DNA from: Corythucha ciliata
Taxonomy: Eukaryota > Arthropoda > Insecta > Hemiptera > Tingidae
DNA: 64,000 nucleotides
Assembly: GCA_038030265.1 (NCBI GenBank)
Contig: CM075939.1
Span: 38,917,253 to 38,981,252, forward strand
Reading direction: 5' to 3'
Of the stretch, positions 21,540 through 31,481 are shown one piece after another. The notes under the pieces are model-generated. The model did not search any database. It was not told the origin of the DNA and was given only the letters and a program-made list of their open reading frames with translations. The translations under genes and the position numbers were made by a program. Position 1 is the first letter of the stretch. Each line of letters starts with the position of its first letter.

Positions 21540-22584
21540 TGAGCGTTTTATCCCCTAGGCTCTAAAATAATCAGCTGTTTTAAAAAAATAGTATCTTACA
21601 CATAACGAGACACGTAAGTGCCATTTTACTTGCGAGTACTTTGTTTGGCTGGCGAGGCAAAGCCGAGTCGGCTAAATGAGTACGAGCAAGTGAATTGAGT
21701 TATGCACGATATTTTTCGCGTGACAAGTGAAATAAAATAAATATTTGACAATGATTATGTGGAAGAATGAAAGTCTGTACGTCAAATTCTATCGCAAGCA
21801 GACCTACAAGAAGGTTATACCACTGGCCTTTGTTTGACTGTCTTGTACTTACCGTACTCATTCCTAGTCTAGGAGTCTGGTAAAGTAACCACCAGACTGA
21901 GTCCGGTAAAGTTTACCAGACTCAGTCCGGTAAACTTTACCAGACTCAGCACCAATAGTGAGGTAAAGTACAACTTTCTGTCCTAAACTGCACAGCAATG
22001 ACCTACTTACGAGGCATGAATAGTGCGAAAAAAGGAATTACATGCTTGGCGAGCAGTATTTTTCTTTCCATGGTAGCGCTCGATTGAACGACAACAAGCA
22101 TTCTCAATTCACACCCAAAGATGGGACACCTTTCAACCAATTCTTATCGCAACCCCTCTGCACTATGGGCACCCCTGGTCAAGACAGTACCCACTTTTAA
22201 CTTTTCTTCACTGCTTTTTCAAAAAACGAATAGAACATACCGACGCAGGACAGTGATTCGTAGTTGATGCCCCCGCCCCCAAATACAGACTCACAAGGCT
22301 TTTTTAACGCTAGCATGTTCTTCCTTAAACTACTAAACATTTCAATACCAGCGATTTATCGAATTGTCACCTAATTATAAAGTACGCTTGAGATATGTCT
22401 TTTAGTTTTCAGTTCGTTGCGTATCTGTTGGGTAGTCTAAAGATAGTCTACAGAACAACTTTCTCATTACAACCAAAACCACCGTGGTCTGTAGTTCCAA
22501 AACTCCAAATCAAAAATTCTGATGAGAGGAAAGAAGCCCGGAGGCAGTGGCGGATCCAGAAAGCATTTGCGAGGAGGGGGGGGG
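21540..22584. other. No gene recognised; short palindromic tandem
   Basis: Mostly unique AT-rich DNA. At 21901-21948 there is a 24-bp unit twice in tandem, each copy containing a palindrome (GGTAAAGTTTACC and GGTAAACTTTACC). A G11-12 run ends the stretch near 22586. Confidence 0.5.
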
Positions 22585-22874
22585 GGGACTTTGAATTTTC
22601 AAGCACGAAAAAAAATCTGTAATGGTGCTGTAATCTTTATGGTTTTGGATGAGTCTCCTCGAGACAAAGACACACACCATCATGTATAATTCGTGAAAGG
22701 AAGAAATTGGCGTGTTTTACATGATAGTTTTGCAAAAAGTAAAAAAATTCTATTATTTTACGTCATTTTGTTCGTTTGGAGGGGGGGTTATGTCCCTCAT
22801 ACCCCCTTCCCCTTGAATCCACCGCAGCCTGGAGGTTCATAACACAATAGCCGTCTCGGCATGAAACAAGGTCA
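22585..22874 (+). repeat. 290-bp direct repeat, copy 1
   Basis: Matches 24961-25250 with no difference that I could see by eye over 290 bp. It begins gggactttgaattttcaag and ends ggcatgaaacaaggtca. The two copies bracket the TIR-bounded block 22881-24726. It has no LTR-like TG/CA ends. Confidence 0.9.
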
Positions 22875-23053
22875 AACAAACACCCAAGTTTGTTTGTTGT
22901 TCAGAGTACTTGAAAGGTTGAACAAACGAAAACTTCGGTTAAGCAAACGTAAATAATCGTAAGGAAACGATGTTAAGACTAGAAATGGCGCTAAACAAAT
23001 GATTTCGTCAGCGGGTTACAAGAACTTAGCCAAACCATCAATGTTTTTCGTGT

Positions 23054-23361
23054 ATTAATAAATTAATTAAACTGATGTTATCCGAACGACGATGGAAGGG
23101 CATAGCCCAACACAATTGGAGTTTCGAGAAAAAATGGCTCCCCGGCGGGATTCGAACCCGCAACCTCTGGATTACCAGTCCAGCACGCTGCCAATTGTGC
23201 CACGGAGACGCCTTTGGGAGTCGTACTCCGAGGGATAAGCTAAGCCAAACCCCACCCAGGTCCATTGTTTCTCGAAACTCTAGGCGTTTCTCCTGATCGG
23301 TAAACCACGCTATGCCCTTCCGTCGTCGTCCGGATAACATCAGTTTAATTAATTTATTAAT
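23054..23361 (-). mobile_element. tRNA-carrying fold-back element, copy 1
   Basis: 308 bp with 53-bp inverted ends (attaataaattaattaaac to gaagggcatagc). Its left TIR differs at one position (ccgaacgac against ccggacgac). It carries the tRNA-like unit at 23135-23209. Same structure and length as 31174-31481. Confidence 0.82.
23135..23209 (-). tRNA. tRNA-like unit, anticodon GGT (Thr)
   Basis: Reads leftward; same sequence as the copy at 31326-31400. Cloverleaf details are given there. It lies in the inverted arm, so it is a duplicate rather than an independent gene. Confidence 0.65.
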
Positions 23362-24089
23362 TAAAAATACCGGCGACAGAAATGTTTTTAGTGCATTTCA
23401 TTCTGAAAATGCACAATTGGTCTCGTCGTGATAGTGGCAAACATGGGTCATGTCATGTTTTTTTCACGTTTCAGAACCTCTAGAACACGAATTCAGTGGT
23501 CTCCAGAATTCATGCATAGATAATACATATATTATAAGCTTATGGCCGTTTTCTTGTTAGCACGATAACTCTCGAAGAAATCAATTTAGCGGTACGCGCT
23601 TTGGCACAAAAATCAGTAGTCATAAGACCCCGGTCGGTGTTGCATTTGGGCCAAATCTGTCGAGGTTGAGGGGGGGAGGGAATAGGGGTTGAAATGGTCA
23701 AAAATCACTATAAACCACCAGTTGATTCTAGGTGCATCATATTCGGTACGTATACTCCATGTTAGAGTAGCCTTTGATTCCCATTTTAATTTTTTGAAAA
23801 AGTCTATGGGAAGGAGGTGTTGCCCCCGGGGTGAAAGTAAGTGTGCGGTCTTGGTAGCACGATAACTCTCAAAGAAATTAATTTGGAGGTCCCAGATTTG
23901 GGCCAGAAATCAGCAGTCATAAGACCTCGGTCGGCATTGCGTTTGGGCCTAATCGGTCGACGTGGAGGGGGGGGTAAATTTAGTGATTTTTTTTTTTTGG
24001 TTCCGTCCCGGCCCAAGCCGAGCCCGGCGACGCCAAGGCCACCAATTGGGCCCCTACGTCATACCCAACGGGTCCCAGACTCGGAGGGG

Positions 24090-24605
24090 CTAGCACGGCT
24101 CCTCAAATCTCCTCACCCTCCCCAGAAAATCCAGTACTCGGACCCCTTGAGCCCTGGAAAATTCTAGGTCGGTCAACCTGTCCCTCCCAAATATAGCAAA
24201 CCTCGCTGCCGCAAACCCCTCACACTCTCTCACTAAATGACCCGTTGTCTCCTCCTCCACTCCACACCTCTCACATGTAGGGTCCCCTATTAGCCCCATC
24301 ATGTGCAAGTGTCTCTGAACTACAAAGTGCCCTGTAAATATTCCTACTATCTTTCTGTTTGCTTCCGCCCTAACCCTACCAGCCACTTTGTCGTGTTGGC
24401 ATCATACCTCTTAATGCCCTCTTTCGCTTGTCTGCAGTGATCTTCTGTTTCCCATCGTGCCTGGGCTTCCGCTTTCGCCCAACCCCGAATTTCACTGAGT
24501 CCTACTTCCCTTGCTATCCCCACCGCCGGTTCTGGGCCGACATATTCTGTCATGGCCCCCGTCTTAGCCAGCTTGTCTGCTCTCTCATTCCCCGGGATGC
24601 CAGCA
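24090..24605 (-). pseudogene. Non-LTR retrotransposon 3' end (inverted copy)
   Basis: Leftward reading of the end of RNase H (IPGNERADKLAKTGA) and the C-terminal CCHC-like box (CERCGVEEETTGHLVREC), then the A-tail at 23987-23999. It is truncated at 24605 relative to the element at 25.5-30.6 kb. It shares with that copy the same premature end (GRKQTER then stop), so it was probably made by duplication after that mutation. Confidence 0.88.
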
Positions 24606-24726
24606 TCATTGGCCAGCGCCATTTCTAGTCTTAACATCGTTTCCTTACGATTATTTACGTTTGCTTAACCGAAGTTTTCGTTTGTTCAACCTTTCAAGTA
24701 CTCTGAACAACAAACAAACTTGGGTG

Positions 24727-24960
24727 CGGTCAGCCTCACGCTCCCCGGCCATGTGGCCCATGAACGAAATTGTTTGTTTAGCCGCATATCTCAACGTAAA
24801 ATCTTTTGTTTACGTTGCTTGTTGTCCAAAGTACTTGAAAGGCAAAAACAAACGTAAACAAACGATTTTGATGCCCGTATTTATAAACGTTCCTTGACAT
24901 TAAGGAACCCTTGAAATTCATTAGAACAGATGTTTTTATTTTGATCAAAACTGTTCTCTT
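24727..24960. repeat. Satellite-like repeat X, first copy
   Basis: Block from gcggtcagcctcacg to gatcaaaactgttctc with many gtaaacaaacg words. Nearly identical to 31656-31890 and to 63850-64000. Confidence 0.75.
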
Positions 24961-25250
24961 GGGACTTTGAATTTTCAAGCACGAAAAAAAATCTGTAATG
25001 GTGCTGTAATCTTTATGGTTTTGGATGAGTCTCCTCGAGACAAAGACACACACCATCATGTATAATTCGTGAAAGGAAGAAATTGGCGTGTTTTACATGA
25101 TAGTTTTGCAAAAAGTAAAAAAATTCTATTATTTTACGTCATTTTGTTCGTTTGGAGGGGGGGTTATGTCCCTCATACCCCCTTCCCCTTGAATCCACCG
25201 CAGCCTGGAGGTTCATAACACAATAGCCGTCTCGGCATGAAACAAGGTCA
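24961..25250 (+). repeat. 290-bp direct repeat, copy 2
   Basis: No differences seen by eye from 22585-22874. Follows repeat X and precedes unique sequence leading to a GGTCTCG array. Confidence 0.9.
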
Positions 25251-25309
25251 TTACATGTTGAAATGTTCAGTATTCGTAAATGAGCCATCATTTTTTCATT
25301 ATTTTAATT

Positions 25310-25490
25310 CCGAAACCGAGACCAATCTCGGTCTCGTCTCGAAAATAGCGGTCTCGGCTCGAGACCAGTAGACTTGGTCTCGGTCTCGCTCCATAGATAA
25401 TGGTCTCGTCTCGGTCTCGCTCCAGAGATAATGGTCTCGTCTCGGTCTCGACGTTCGACGTGAGACTGAGTCTCGGTCTCGTGCATCACT
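25310..25490. repeat. GGTCTCG tandem repeat
   Basis: Degenerate tandem of ggtctcg/tctcggtctcg words, about 20 copies with spacers, directly upstream of the non-LTR element. Confidence 0.8.
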
Positions 25491-25664
25491 GTCACTGAGT
25501 TTTTTGTCTTTTTAAGGCATTTTAGACGTGTTTTGAGGTGCGGAGGTGAGAAAGAAGGAAACAACGAACATTTTGAGTGCTGAATCAAGTGCGTTGGATC
25601 GTTGGTTGTGGGAAAATTTTCGGGTCATCGGTCGGAGGCCACGAGGGCCGCGTTATCGCTCACT

Positions 25665-26927
25665 ATGGGCGATAACCAAGATTTAATAAACTCGGCTGAA
25701 AAGGTGAGATTTTCCAGGGACGGGTCTACCGCCTCTGAAGCAGCAAGGGACGACTCGTCGGCCCAAGCAAACCAGGGCGGAATACCCACCCAGGAAAGCA
25801 GTATGGTGGTTGACGGAAATTTGAGACCGACAGGGACGCGAACAGCGGCCCAGTCAAACTCTGAGGCGGAAGATTCGGAGGGCTTCATTCGGACCCGTCG
25901 GGAGGGAAAGAAAGCCAGGGAGAAAAGTAGGCGCGAGAATAGAGCCCGTAAGGTAGCTGAGGCGAGGGCAAGACAGCCCCTCACGGGTTTTAAGGCGAGG
26001 TTCGAACAACAACGCGAACAATGCGAGCGCGAACAAGCGTATAGATTACGGGAGGAGAAACGGAACGAAAACCAGAAGAGATTTCGGTCCACCTCGCACC
26101 CTACCCCCCCGGGGGAAGGGGTAGTAGGACCGTCAAAAAGGTCCAAGAAGGAGGAAACGGAAGAGAAAGCACGCCAAGAGCATGGAAAGAGGGCCAAAAG
26201 CTCGATGAATGCTAAGGCGGTCATGGTGAAAGTGGACGGCGGGGCCTTCTCAAATGAGGAGGCGGTCAAGGTAAGAAATTTCGTGCTAAGAGCGCTTATA
26301 GCTTGTCAGAGCAAGATCCGATTTGTAGACTCCGGGCTTGTACAGGAGAGTAAATTGTACGTTATGACGTGTGGGAGTAAAGAATATGCGGACTTGCTAA
26401 TAAGTACGCTAAGGGACGGGGTGGGGGTACATGGATGGGCGATTTACCGGCTCTCGGAACTGCCGATTCCGAAGCGAATCCGGGGAGCCCTTACCGGTTT
26501 CGGATTGAGACAGGATGAACTCCTGCCATGCATGGCAGTAGTTAACCCAGATCTCACGTTTCAGTTCGATAAGTGGAGTATTGTTAGTTTTGAGACCGAT
26601 CAGGTGGGGTTGAAAACGGTAGTAACAATCGAGGTCCCGAAAGAAGACGCGGAAGAGGTGAAAAGGGTAGGCTACTTGGGAGTGGAACTGACCTGGGTCA
26701 AGTTCTGGGTACTTAGAAGCCCGTGGCTAGGGGATGAAACCGACGAGGAGGAAACCGCGATGGAGGTAGAGGAGGAAATAGCGGCTCAGAGACAACAGCC
26801 GGGGGGGAGTGGGGTGGTCGTCACGACAACTACAACAACCCGGCGTCCACCGTTTGGTAGAACTTTGGAGGAGGTGGAGGAAGATTTGCTCCGGTCCCCC
26901 AAAAAAGGGGGGGGGGGAGGTAAGTGA
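25665..26927 (+). CDS. Non-LTR element 1 ORF1 protein
   Basis: 420 codons from MGDNQDL (an upstream in-frame alternative starts at 25602 without ATG support). Highly charged N-terminal half (RREGKKAREKSRRENRARK; KRSKKEETEEKARQEHGKR) and a globular second half (VMVKVDGGAFSNEEAVKVRN; LYVMTCGSKEYADLLISTL). It is followed by an acidic stretch, a Thr-rich segment and a short Gly-Lys end. No CCHC knuckle is visible. By family knowledge ORF1 proteins bind element RNA. It ends AAG-TGA overlapping the presumed GTG start of ORF2. Intact in this copy. Confidence 0.85.
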   Translation: MGDNQDLINSAEKVRFSRDGSTASEAARDDSSAQANQGGIPTQESSMVVDGNLRPTGTRTAAQSNSEAEDSEGFIRTRREGKKAREKSRRENRARKVAEARARQPLTGFKARFEQQREQCEREQAYRLREEKRNENQKRFRSTSHPTPPGEGVVGPSKRSKKEETEEKARQEHGKRAKSSMNAKAVMVKVDGGAFSNEEAVKVRNFVLRALIACQSKIRFVDSGLVQESKLYVMTCGSKEYADLLISTLRDGVGVHGWAIYRLSELPIPKRIRGALTGFGLRQDELLPCMAVVNPDLTFQFDKWSIVSFETDQVGLKTVVTIEVPKEDAEEVKRVGYLGVELTWVKFWVLRSPWLGDETDEEETAMEVEEEIAAQRQQPGGSGVVVTTTTTTRRPPFGRTLEEVEEDLLRSPKKGGGGGK

Positions 26928-29900
26928 GGTTCCTACAGGCGAATACCCAGCATAGTAAAACGGCGGCAGCTGATGTAGCCGCATTGCTGGGTAAAAAGGA
27001 GTTCGACGTGGGACTGTTTCAGGAACCGTATGTATATAAGTCTAAGGTTAGGGGATGGAATAATCAATATTATGTGTCTTTTTAAACAGGAGTTAATGGA
27101 GTGCCTAGGGCATGTGTAGTCGTAGCAGCGGGTTTACAACCGGTGCCACTGCGGGCGTACGAGACGAGGGACTTTGTGGCGGTTGCCGTCCAAGGAGAGA
27201 TACCGGGGTAGGACGAAAGAAAATAGTGGTGGTCTCGTGGTACCGGGCAGCGGACAGTGACGTGGTCCCGGAGTGCCTGGAACGCCTAAGAGATTATTGT
27301 AGCGACATCGGGAGCTTGTTAGCGGTGGGAGCGGACGTAAACGCCCACCATGAAGTGTGGGGTTCCTCAAATAACAATCGGCCTGGTGAGGAACTCCTGG
27401 AAGGATTGGTAAGATTAGGATTAACTATTGAGAATGTCGGGAGTGAGCCAACTTTTGTGGTGCGTAATAGGACGGAGGTCCTGGATGTTACTCTAAGCTT
27501 AGGGCCGACGGGTAGCTGGATTACTAATTGGCGGGTCTGTGACAGATTAATAACCTCTGATCACAGGCCTATTATGTTTAGTTTAGGAGCCAAAGGAGTT
27601 AAGAAACCCCCTGGGAGGAATCCGAGACGGACGGACTGGGAGAAATTCGAGAGGACGGTAGGAGAAGCAACGGGAGAAGTATCCAGAAACACTTTAGATG
27701 AAGAGGAGAAAGAGATAAGAAAAATTATAACTTTGGCTTTTCAGGCGGCTTGTCCCGAGAGAAGGGTCAAAGAAAGGGGAGCGGTGTGGTGGAATGTTCA
27801 CCTGAAAGAAAAGAAGCGGAGGATGAACTCGTCGTTGAGCGCGGCTAAGAGAACGGATGGAGAGGAGGAATGGGACGCGTGTCACCGGGCGCGGAAAGAA
27901 TACAAAACTGCGATTCGGAGAGAGAAGAGAAAGTCGTGGAGGAGCTTTTGCGAAGAGGTAGAGAGCACGCGGGAGGTGGCGAGACTTAACCGCATAGTAA
28001 AGGAGGATAGCCGGCAACTTCTGGGCACAATTATTGAGCCGTCAGGTGAAGTAGTGGTAGAAAGTAGGGATATTTTGGAGTCGTTATTAAGCGCGCATTT
28101 TCCAGGTTGTGAGAAGGAGGAGGTTGTGCCCAGCCAGCATAGAGCGGAACATGAAGGAGCGATGAAAGAGAGCGACGCTATTATTAATAGAGAGCGCTTC
28201 AGATGGGCCCTAAAGTCGATGGGCCAATATAAAGCACCGGGAATCGACGGGGTATACCCATGCATGTTGCAGAGGGCCGGAGGACGAGCGCAGGAAAGGA
28301 TAAGGAGACTCTTCGTCACATCTCTGGCAACGGGGCAAGTACCAACGCCATGGAAAAGGGTGAGAGTATCGTTCATACCTAAAGGTGGAGGGAAGCATGA
28401 TAGGGCCGGAAACTTTAGGCCCATAAGTTTAAGTTCGGTAATGATGAGGTTGATGGAGAAGACGCTAGACGGGTATATCCGGGAGGGCATAGGTAAAAGC
28501 AGACCATATCATCCGAGGCAGCATGCTTATATAGCGGGGAAATCGACAGAGTCGGCGTTGCAAGAGCTGGTAGGGAAGCTGGAGGATACCATAGCCCAAA
28601 AAGAATACGCATTGGTTTTGTTCCTGGACATAGAGGGAGCATTCAACCAGGTCACTTTTCAGTGTATAGTGGAGGCTTTGAAAACCTTTCGGGTGAACCC
28701 GATGGTGGTTAGATGGATTAGTCATGCTCTGAGGCATAGGTGGATTAGGGCAGAGTTAGGGGGAGAAACGGTAGAAAGGAGGGCAAAGAGAGGAAATCCG
28801 CAGGGGTCTAGCCTCTCGCCCCTCTTATGGATAATAGTGGTAGATGAACTAATTAGATTAATGGAGGAAAATGGCTTCTATATGCAGTTTTTTGCGGATG
28901 ATGGAGCCATCGTGGTTAGAGGAAAGGTATTGTCGACACTTTTTAAACTTATGAGGCAGGCGATTAGTATAGTGGAGGAATGATGCGAGCCAAGAGGGTT
29001 AACCATTAACCCGAGCAAGGTGAAGCTGTGTCTGTTCACACACAAGAGGAACAGGCAGGGGCCTCAGACTCTACAGATTAGGGGCAAGGAGGTGGAGTTA
29101 ACAACGGAAGTTAAGTATTTAGGGGTGTGGCTAGATCATCGACTGAGCTGGGAAAGGCACATAAGGGAAACTTATCAGAAGGCGATGGGCACCTTTTGTC
29201 AGGTTAGAAGGGTAGTGGGGAAAACATGGGGCCTGAACCCTAAAATGACCCTATGGTTGTACACGGGGATTATCCGACCAAGGATCCTCTACGGGGCCAT
29301 GGTTTGGTGGAGGGCGGCGAACAAAAAGGGAAACGCAGCTAAATTAGACAGAGTGCAAAGGCTGGCCTGTCTGGCGACCCTAGGGGCGTTCAGAACGACA
29401 CCAACAAGACCGATGGAGGCAATGCTAGGACTAAAACCCTTAAGCCTTGAACTGCAGGCACGGGCTATGGAAACGGCATACAGATTGGACTGCATGTCAG
29501 GGGAGGTAGGAAACGGGGGGATACGAGAACACATGCGCAGAGTGGCACCGTCCACGGGCATGAGATCGGATCAAAGGGTTAAACAAGGAGACTTTGTAAA
29601 GACGATCGTGGTCAAACTATCCCGGGAAGCCGGGCAAGGGGGTGATACAGAAGAGATTAAGTGTTTTACGGACGGTTCAAAAATTGGAACCGGGAAAGGG
29701 AAGGCGTGGTCAGGCATATACATCCCCGGAATGGGGGTGGAAGAGAGCCTGACGTTGGGGAAATACGCGACGGTGTTCCAGGCGGAGGTTGCGGCCATAG
29801 AGGCTTGTGCAATCGAACTGAGACGGAAAGGCGTGACAAATAAACGAATAACGATATACTCGGACAGCCGAGCCGCCCTCGGGGCCATTTCCAGGCCGGT

Positions 29901-30509
29901 GGTCAAGTCGGGGGCAGTGGGGAGCTGTAGAGCCAGTATATCGGCACTGCTGACGGAGGGTAACACGGTTACATTAGGGTGGGTACCAGGTCATGCTGGC
30001 ATCCCGGGGAATGAGAGAGCAGACAAGCTGGCTAAGACGGGGGCCATGACAGAATATGTCGGCCCAGAACCGGCGGTGGGGATAGCAAGGGAAGTAGGAC
30101 TCAGTGAAATTCGGGGTTGGGCGAAAGCGGAAGCCCAGGCACGATGGGAAGCAGAAGATCACTGCAGACAAGCGAAAGAGGGCATTAAGAGGTATGATGC
30201 CAACACGACAAAGTGGCTGGTAGGGTTAGGGCGGAAGCAAACAGAAAGATAGTAGGAATATTTACAGGGCACTTTGTAGTTCAGAGACACTTGCACATGA
30301 TGGGGCTAATAGGGGACCCTACATGTGAGAGGTGTGGAGTGGAGGAGGAGACAACGGGTCATTTAGTGAGAGAGTGTGAGGGGTTTGCGGCAGCGAGGTT
30401 TGCTATATTTGGGAGGGACAGGTTGACCGACCTAGAATTTTCCAGGGCTCAAGGGGTCCGAGTACTGGATTTTCTGGGGAGGGTGAGGAGATTTGAGGAG
30501 CCGTGCTAG
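26924..30509 (+). pseudogene. Non-LTR element 1 ORF2 (endonuclease-RT-RNase H), broken
   Basis: Opens at GTG (26924) overlapping the ORF1 stop by 4 bases and reads VRFLQANTQHSKTAAADV. Endonuclease: FQEPYV, GADVNAHHEVWGS and SDHRPIMFS, with His/Asp catalytic-type residues. RT: YKAPGIDG, FLDIEGAF, GNPQGSSLSPLLW and FADD. RNase H: CFTDGSKIG, FQAEVAAIEACA, YSDSRAAL and WVPGHAGIPGNERAD. C-terminus: a CCHC-like box. Breaks: TAA at 27083-27085, TAG with a frame change at about 27209, TGA at 28981-28983 where related elements have Trp, and a frame change near 30235. RT and RNase H catalytic residues are otherwise in place. Confidence 0.92.
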
Positions 30510-30612
30510 CCCCTCCGAGTCCGGGACCCGTTGGGTATGACGTAGGGGCCCAATTGGTGGCCTTGGCGTCGCCGGGCTCGGCTTGGGCCGGGACGGAACC
30601 AAAAAAAAAAAA

Positions 30613-31173
30613 TCACTAAATTTACCCCCCCCCCCCTCCACGTCGACCGATTAGGCCCAAACGCAATGCCGACCGAGGTCTTATGACTGCTGATTTCTGG
30701 CCCAAATCTCGGACCTCCAAATTAATTTCTTTGAGAGTTATCGTGCTAACAAGACCGCACACTTACTTTCACCCCGGGGGCAACACCTCCTTCCCATAGA
30801 CTTTTTCAAAAAATTAAAATGGGAATCAAAGGCTACTCTAACATGGAGTACACGTACCGAATATGATGCACCTAGAATCAACTGGTGGTTTATAGTGATT
30901 TTTGACCATTTCAACCCCTTTGCCCTCCCCCCCTCAACCTCGACAGATTTGGCCCAAATGCAACACCGACCGGGGCTAACAAGAAAACGGCCATAAGCTT
31001 ATAATATATGTATTATCTGTACATGAATTCTGGAGACCACTGAATTCGTGTTCTAGAGGTTCTGAAACGTGAAAAAAACATGACATGACCATGTTTGCCA
31101 CCATCACGACGAGACCAATTGTGCATTTTCAGAATGAAATGCACTAAAAACATTTCTGTCGCCGGTATTTTTA
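30613..31173 (+). other. Flank shared by both inverted arms, no gene
   Basis: Begins with a C13 run, then sequence also found inverted at 23362-23986. It contains an internal imperfect duplication (about 30640-30760 and 30940-30985). The right copy lacks about 80 bp compared with the left. Confidence 0.7.
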
Positions 31174-31481
31174 ATTAATAAATTAATTAAACTGATGTTA
31201 TCCGGACGACGATGGAAGGGCATAGCGTGGTTTACCGATCAGGAGAAACGCCTAGTGTTTCGAGAAACAATGGACCTGGGTGGGGTTTGGCTTAGCTTAT
31301 CCCTCGGAGTACGACTCCCAAAGGCGTCTCCGTGGCACAATTGGCAGCGTGCTGGACTGGTAATCCAGAGGTTGCGGGTTCGAATCCCGCCGGGGAGCCA
31401 TTTTTTCTCGAAACTCCAATTGTGTTGGGCTATGCCCTTCCATCGTCGTCCGGATAACATCAGTTTAATTAATTTATTAAT
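31174..31481 (+). mobile_element. tRNA-carrying fold-back element, copy 2
   Basis: 308 bp. The left TIR 31174-31226 and right TIR 31429-31481 are complementary over 53 bp. Inside: a block from gtggtttaccgatcagg, also found at 52318-52400, then the tRNA-like unit and a second short inverted pair (gtttcgagaaacaatgg and ccattttttctcgaaac). No transposase and no clear target-site duplication beyond A/T. Confidence 0.85.
31326..31400 (+). tRNA. tRNA-like unit, anticodon GGT (Thr)
   Basis: 75 nt folding as a cloverleaf. Acceptor strand GTCTCCG opposite CGGGGAG (one G-G mismatch, one T-G), D-arm GCAC-AATTGGCA-GCGT, anticodon stem CTGGA/TCCAG with loop CTGGTAA, giving anticodon GGT. The variable loop is AGGTT and the T-arm GCGGG-TTCGAAT-CCCGC is perfect. 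The B-box GGTTCGAATCC matches consensus and the A-box TGGCACAATTGG is close. CCA follows directly and then six Ts, a Pol III terminator. Thr-GGT is atypical in eukaryotes, which normally use AGT, and the unit sits inside a mobile inverted-repeat element. It is more likely a tRNA-derived Pol III unit than a working tRNA gene. Confidence 0.7.

Larger units (their letters stand above)
22881..24605 (-). repeat. Left arm of large inverted duplication
   Basis: About 1.7 kb that reappears inverted at 29993-31655. It includes the tRNA element, A+T-rich spacer, a duplicated 115-bp block (near 23555 and 23855) and the non-LTR 3' end. The right arm lacks about 80 bp present here (around 23555-23635). 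Confidence 0.9.
22881..24726. mobile_element. Block with identical 112-bp terminal inverted repeats
   Basis: Left end 22881-22992 starts CACCCAAGTTTGTTTG, and 24615-24726 is its complement, identical by eye. Inside lie a tRNA-carrying fold-back element (23054-23361), duplicated flank sequence and a reversed 3' end of a non-LTR retrotransposon. It may be a real DNA transposon that captured these, or half of a larger inverted duplication. No transposase. Confidence 0.6.
25491..30612 (+). mobile_element. Non-LTR retrotransposon 1 (EN-RT-RNase H type), damaged
   Basis: About 5.1 kb with ORF1, ORF2 (endonuclease, reverse transcriptase, RNase H, CCHC box) and a terminal A12 tail at 30601-30612. 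The 5' end is approximate. The RNase H domain points to an I/LOA-like group, but I cannot fix the clade. ORF2 has two in-frame stops, two frame changes and otherwise intact motifs. It lies on the opposite strand to the host receptor. Confidence 0.9.

Noticed and set aside
25625..26269. 214-codon open frame on the minus strand over non-LTR ORF1
   Set aside because: It is the antisense shadow of the highly charged ORF1. It has no motif of its own, and the plus-strand frame joins naturally to ORF2.
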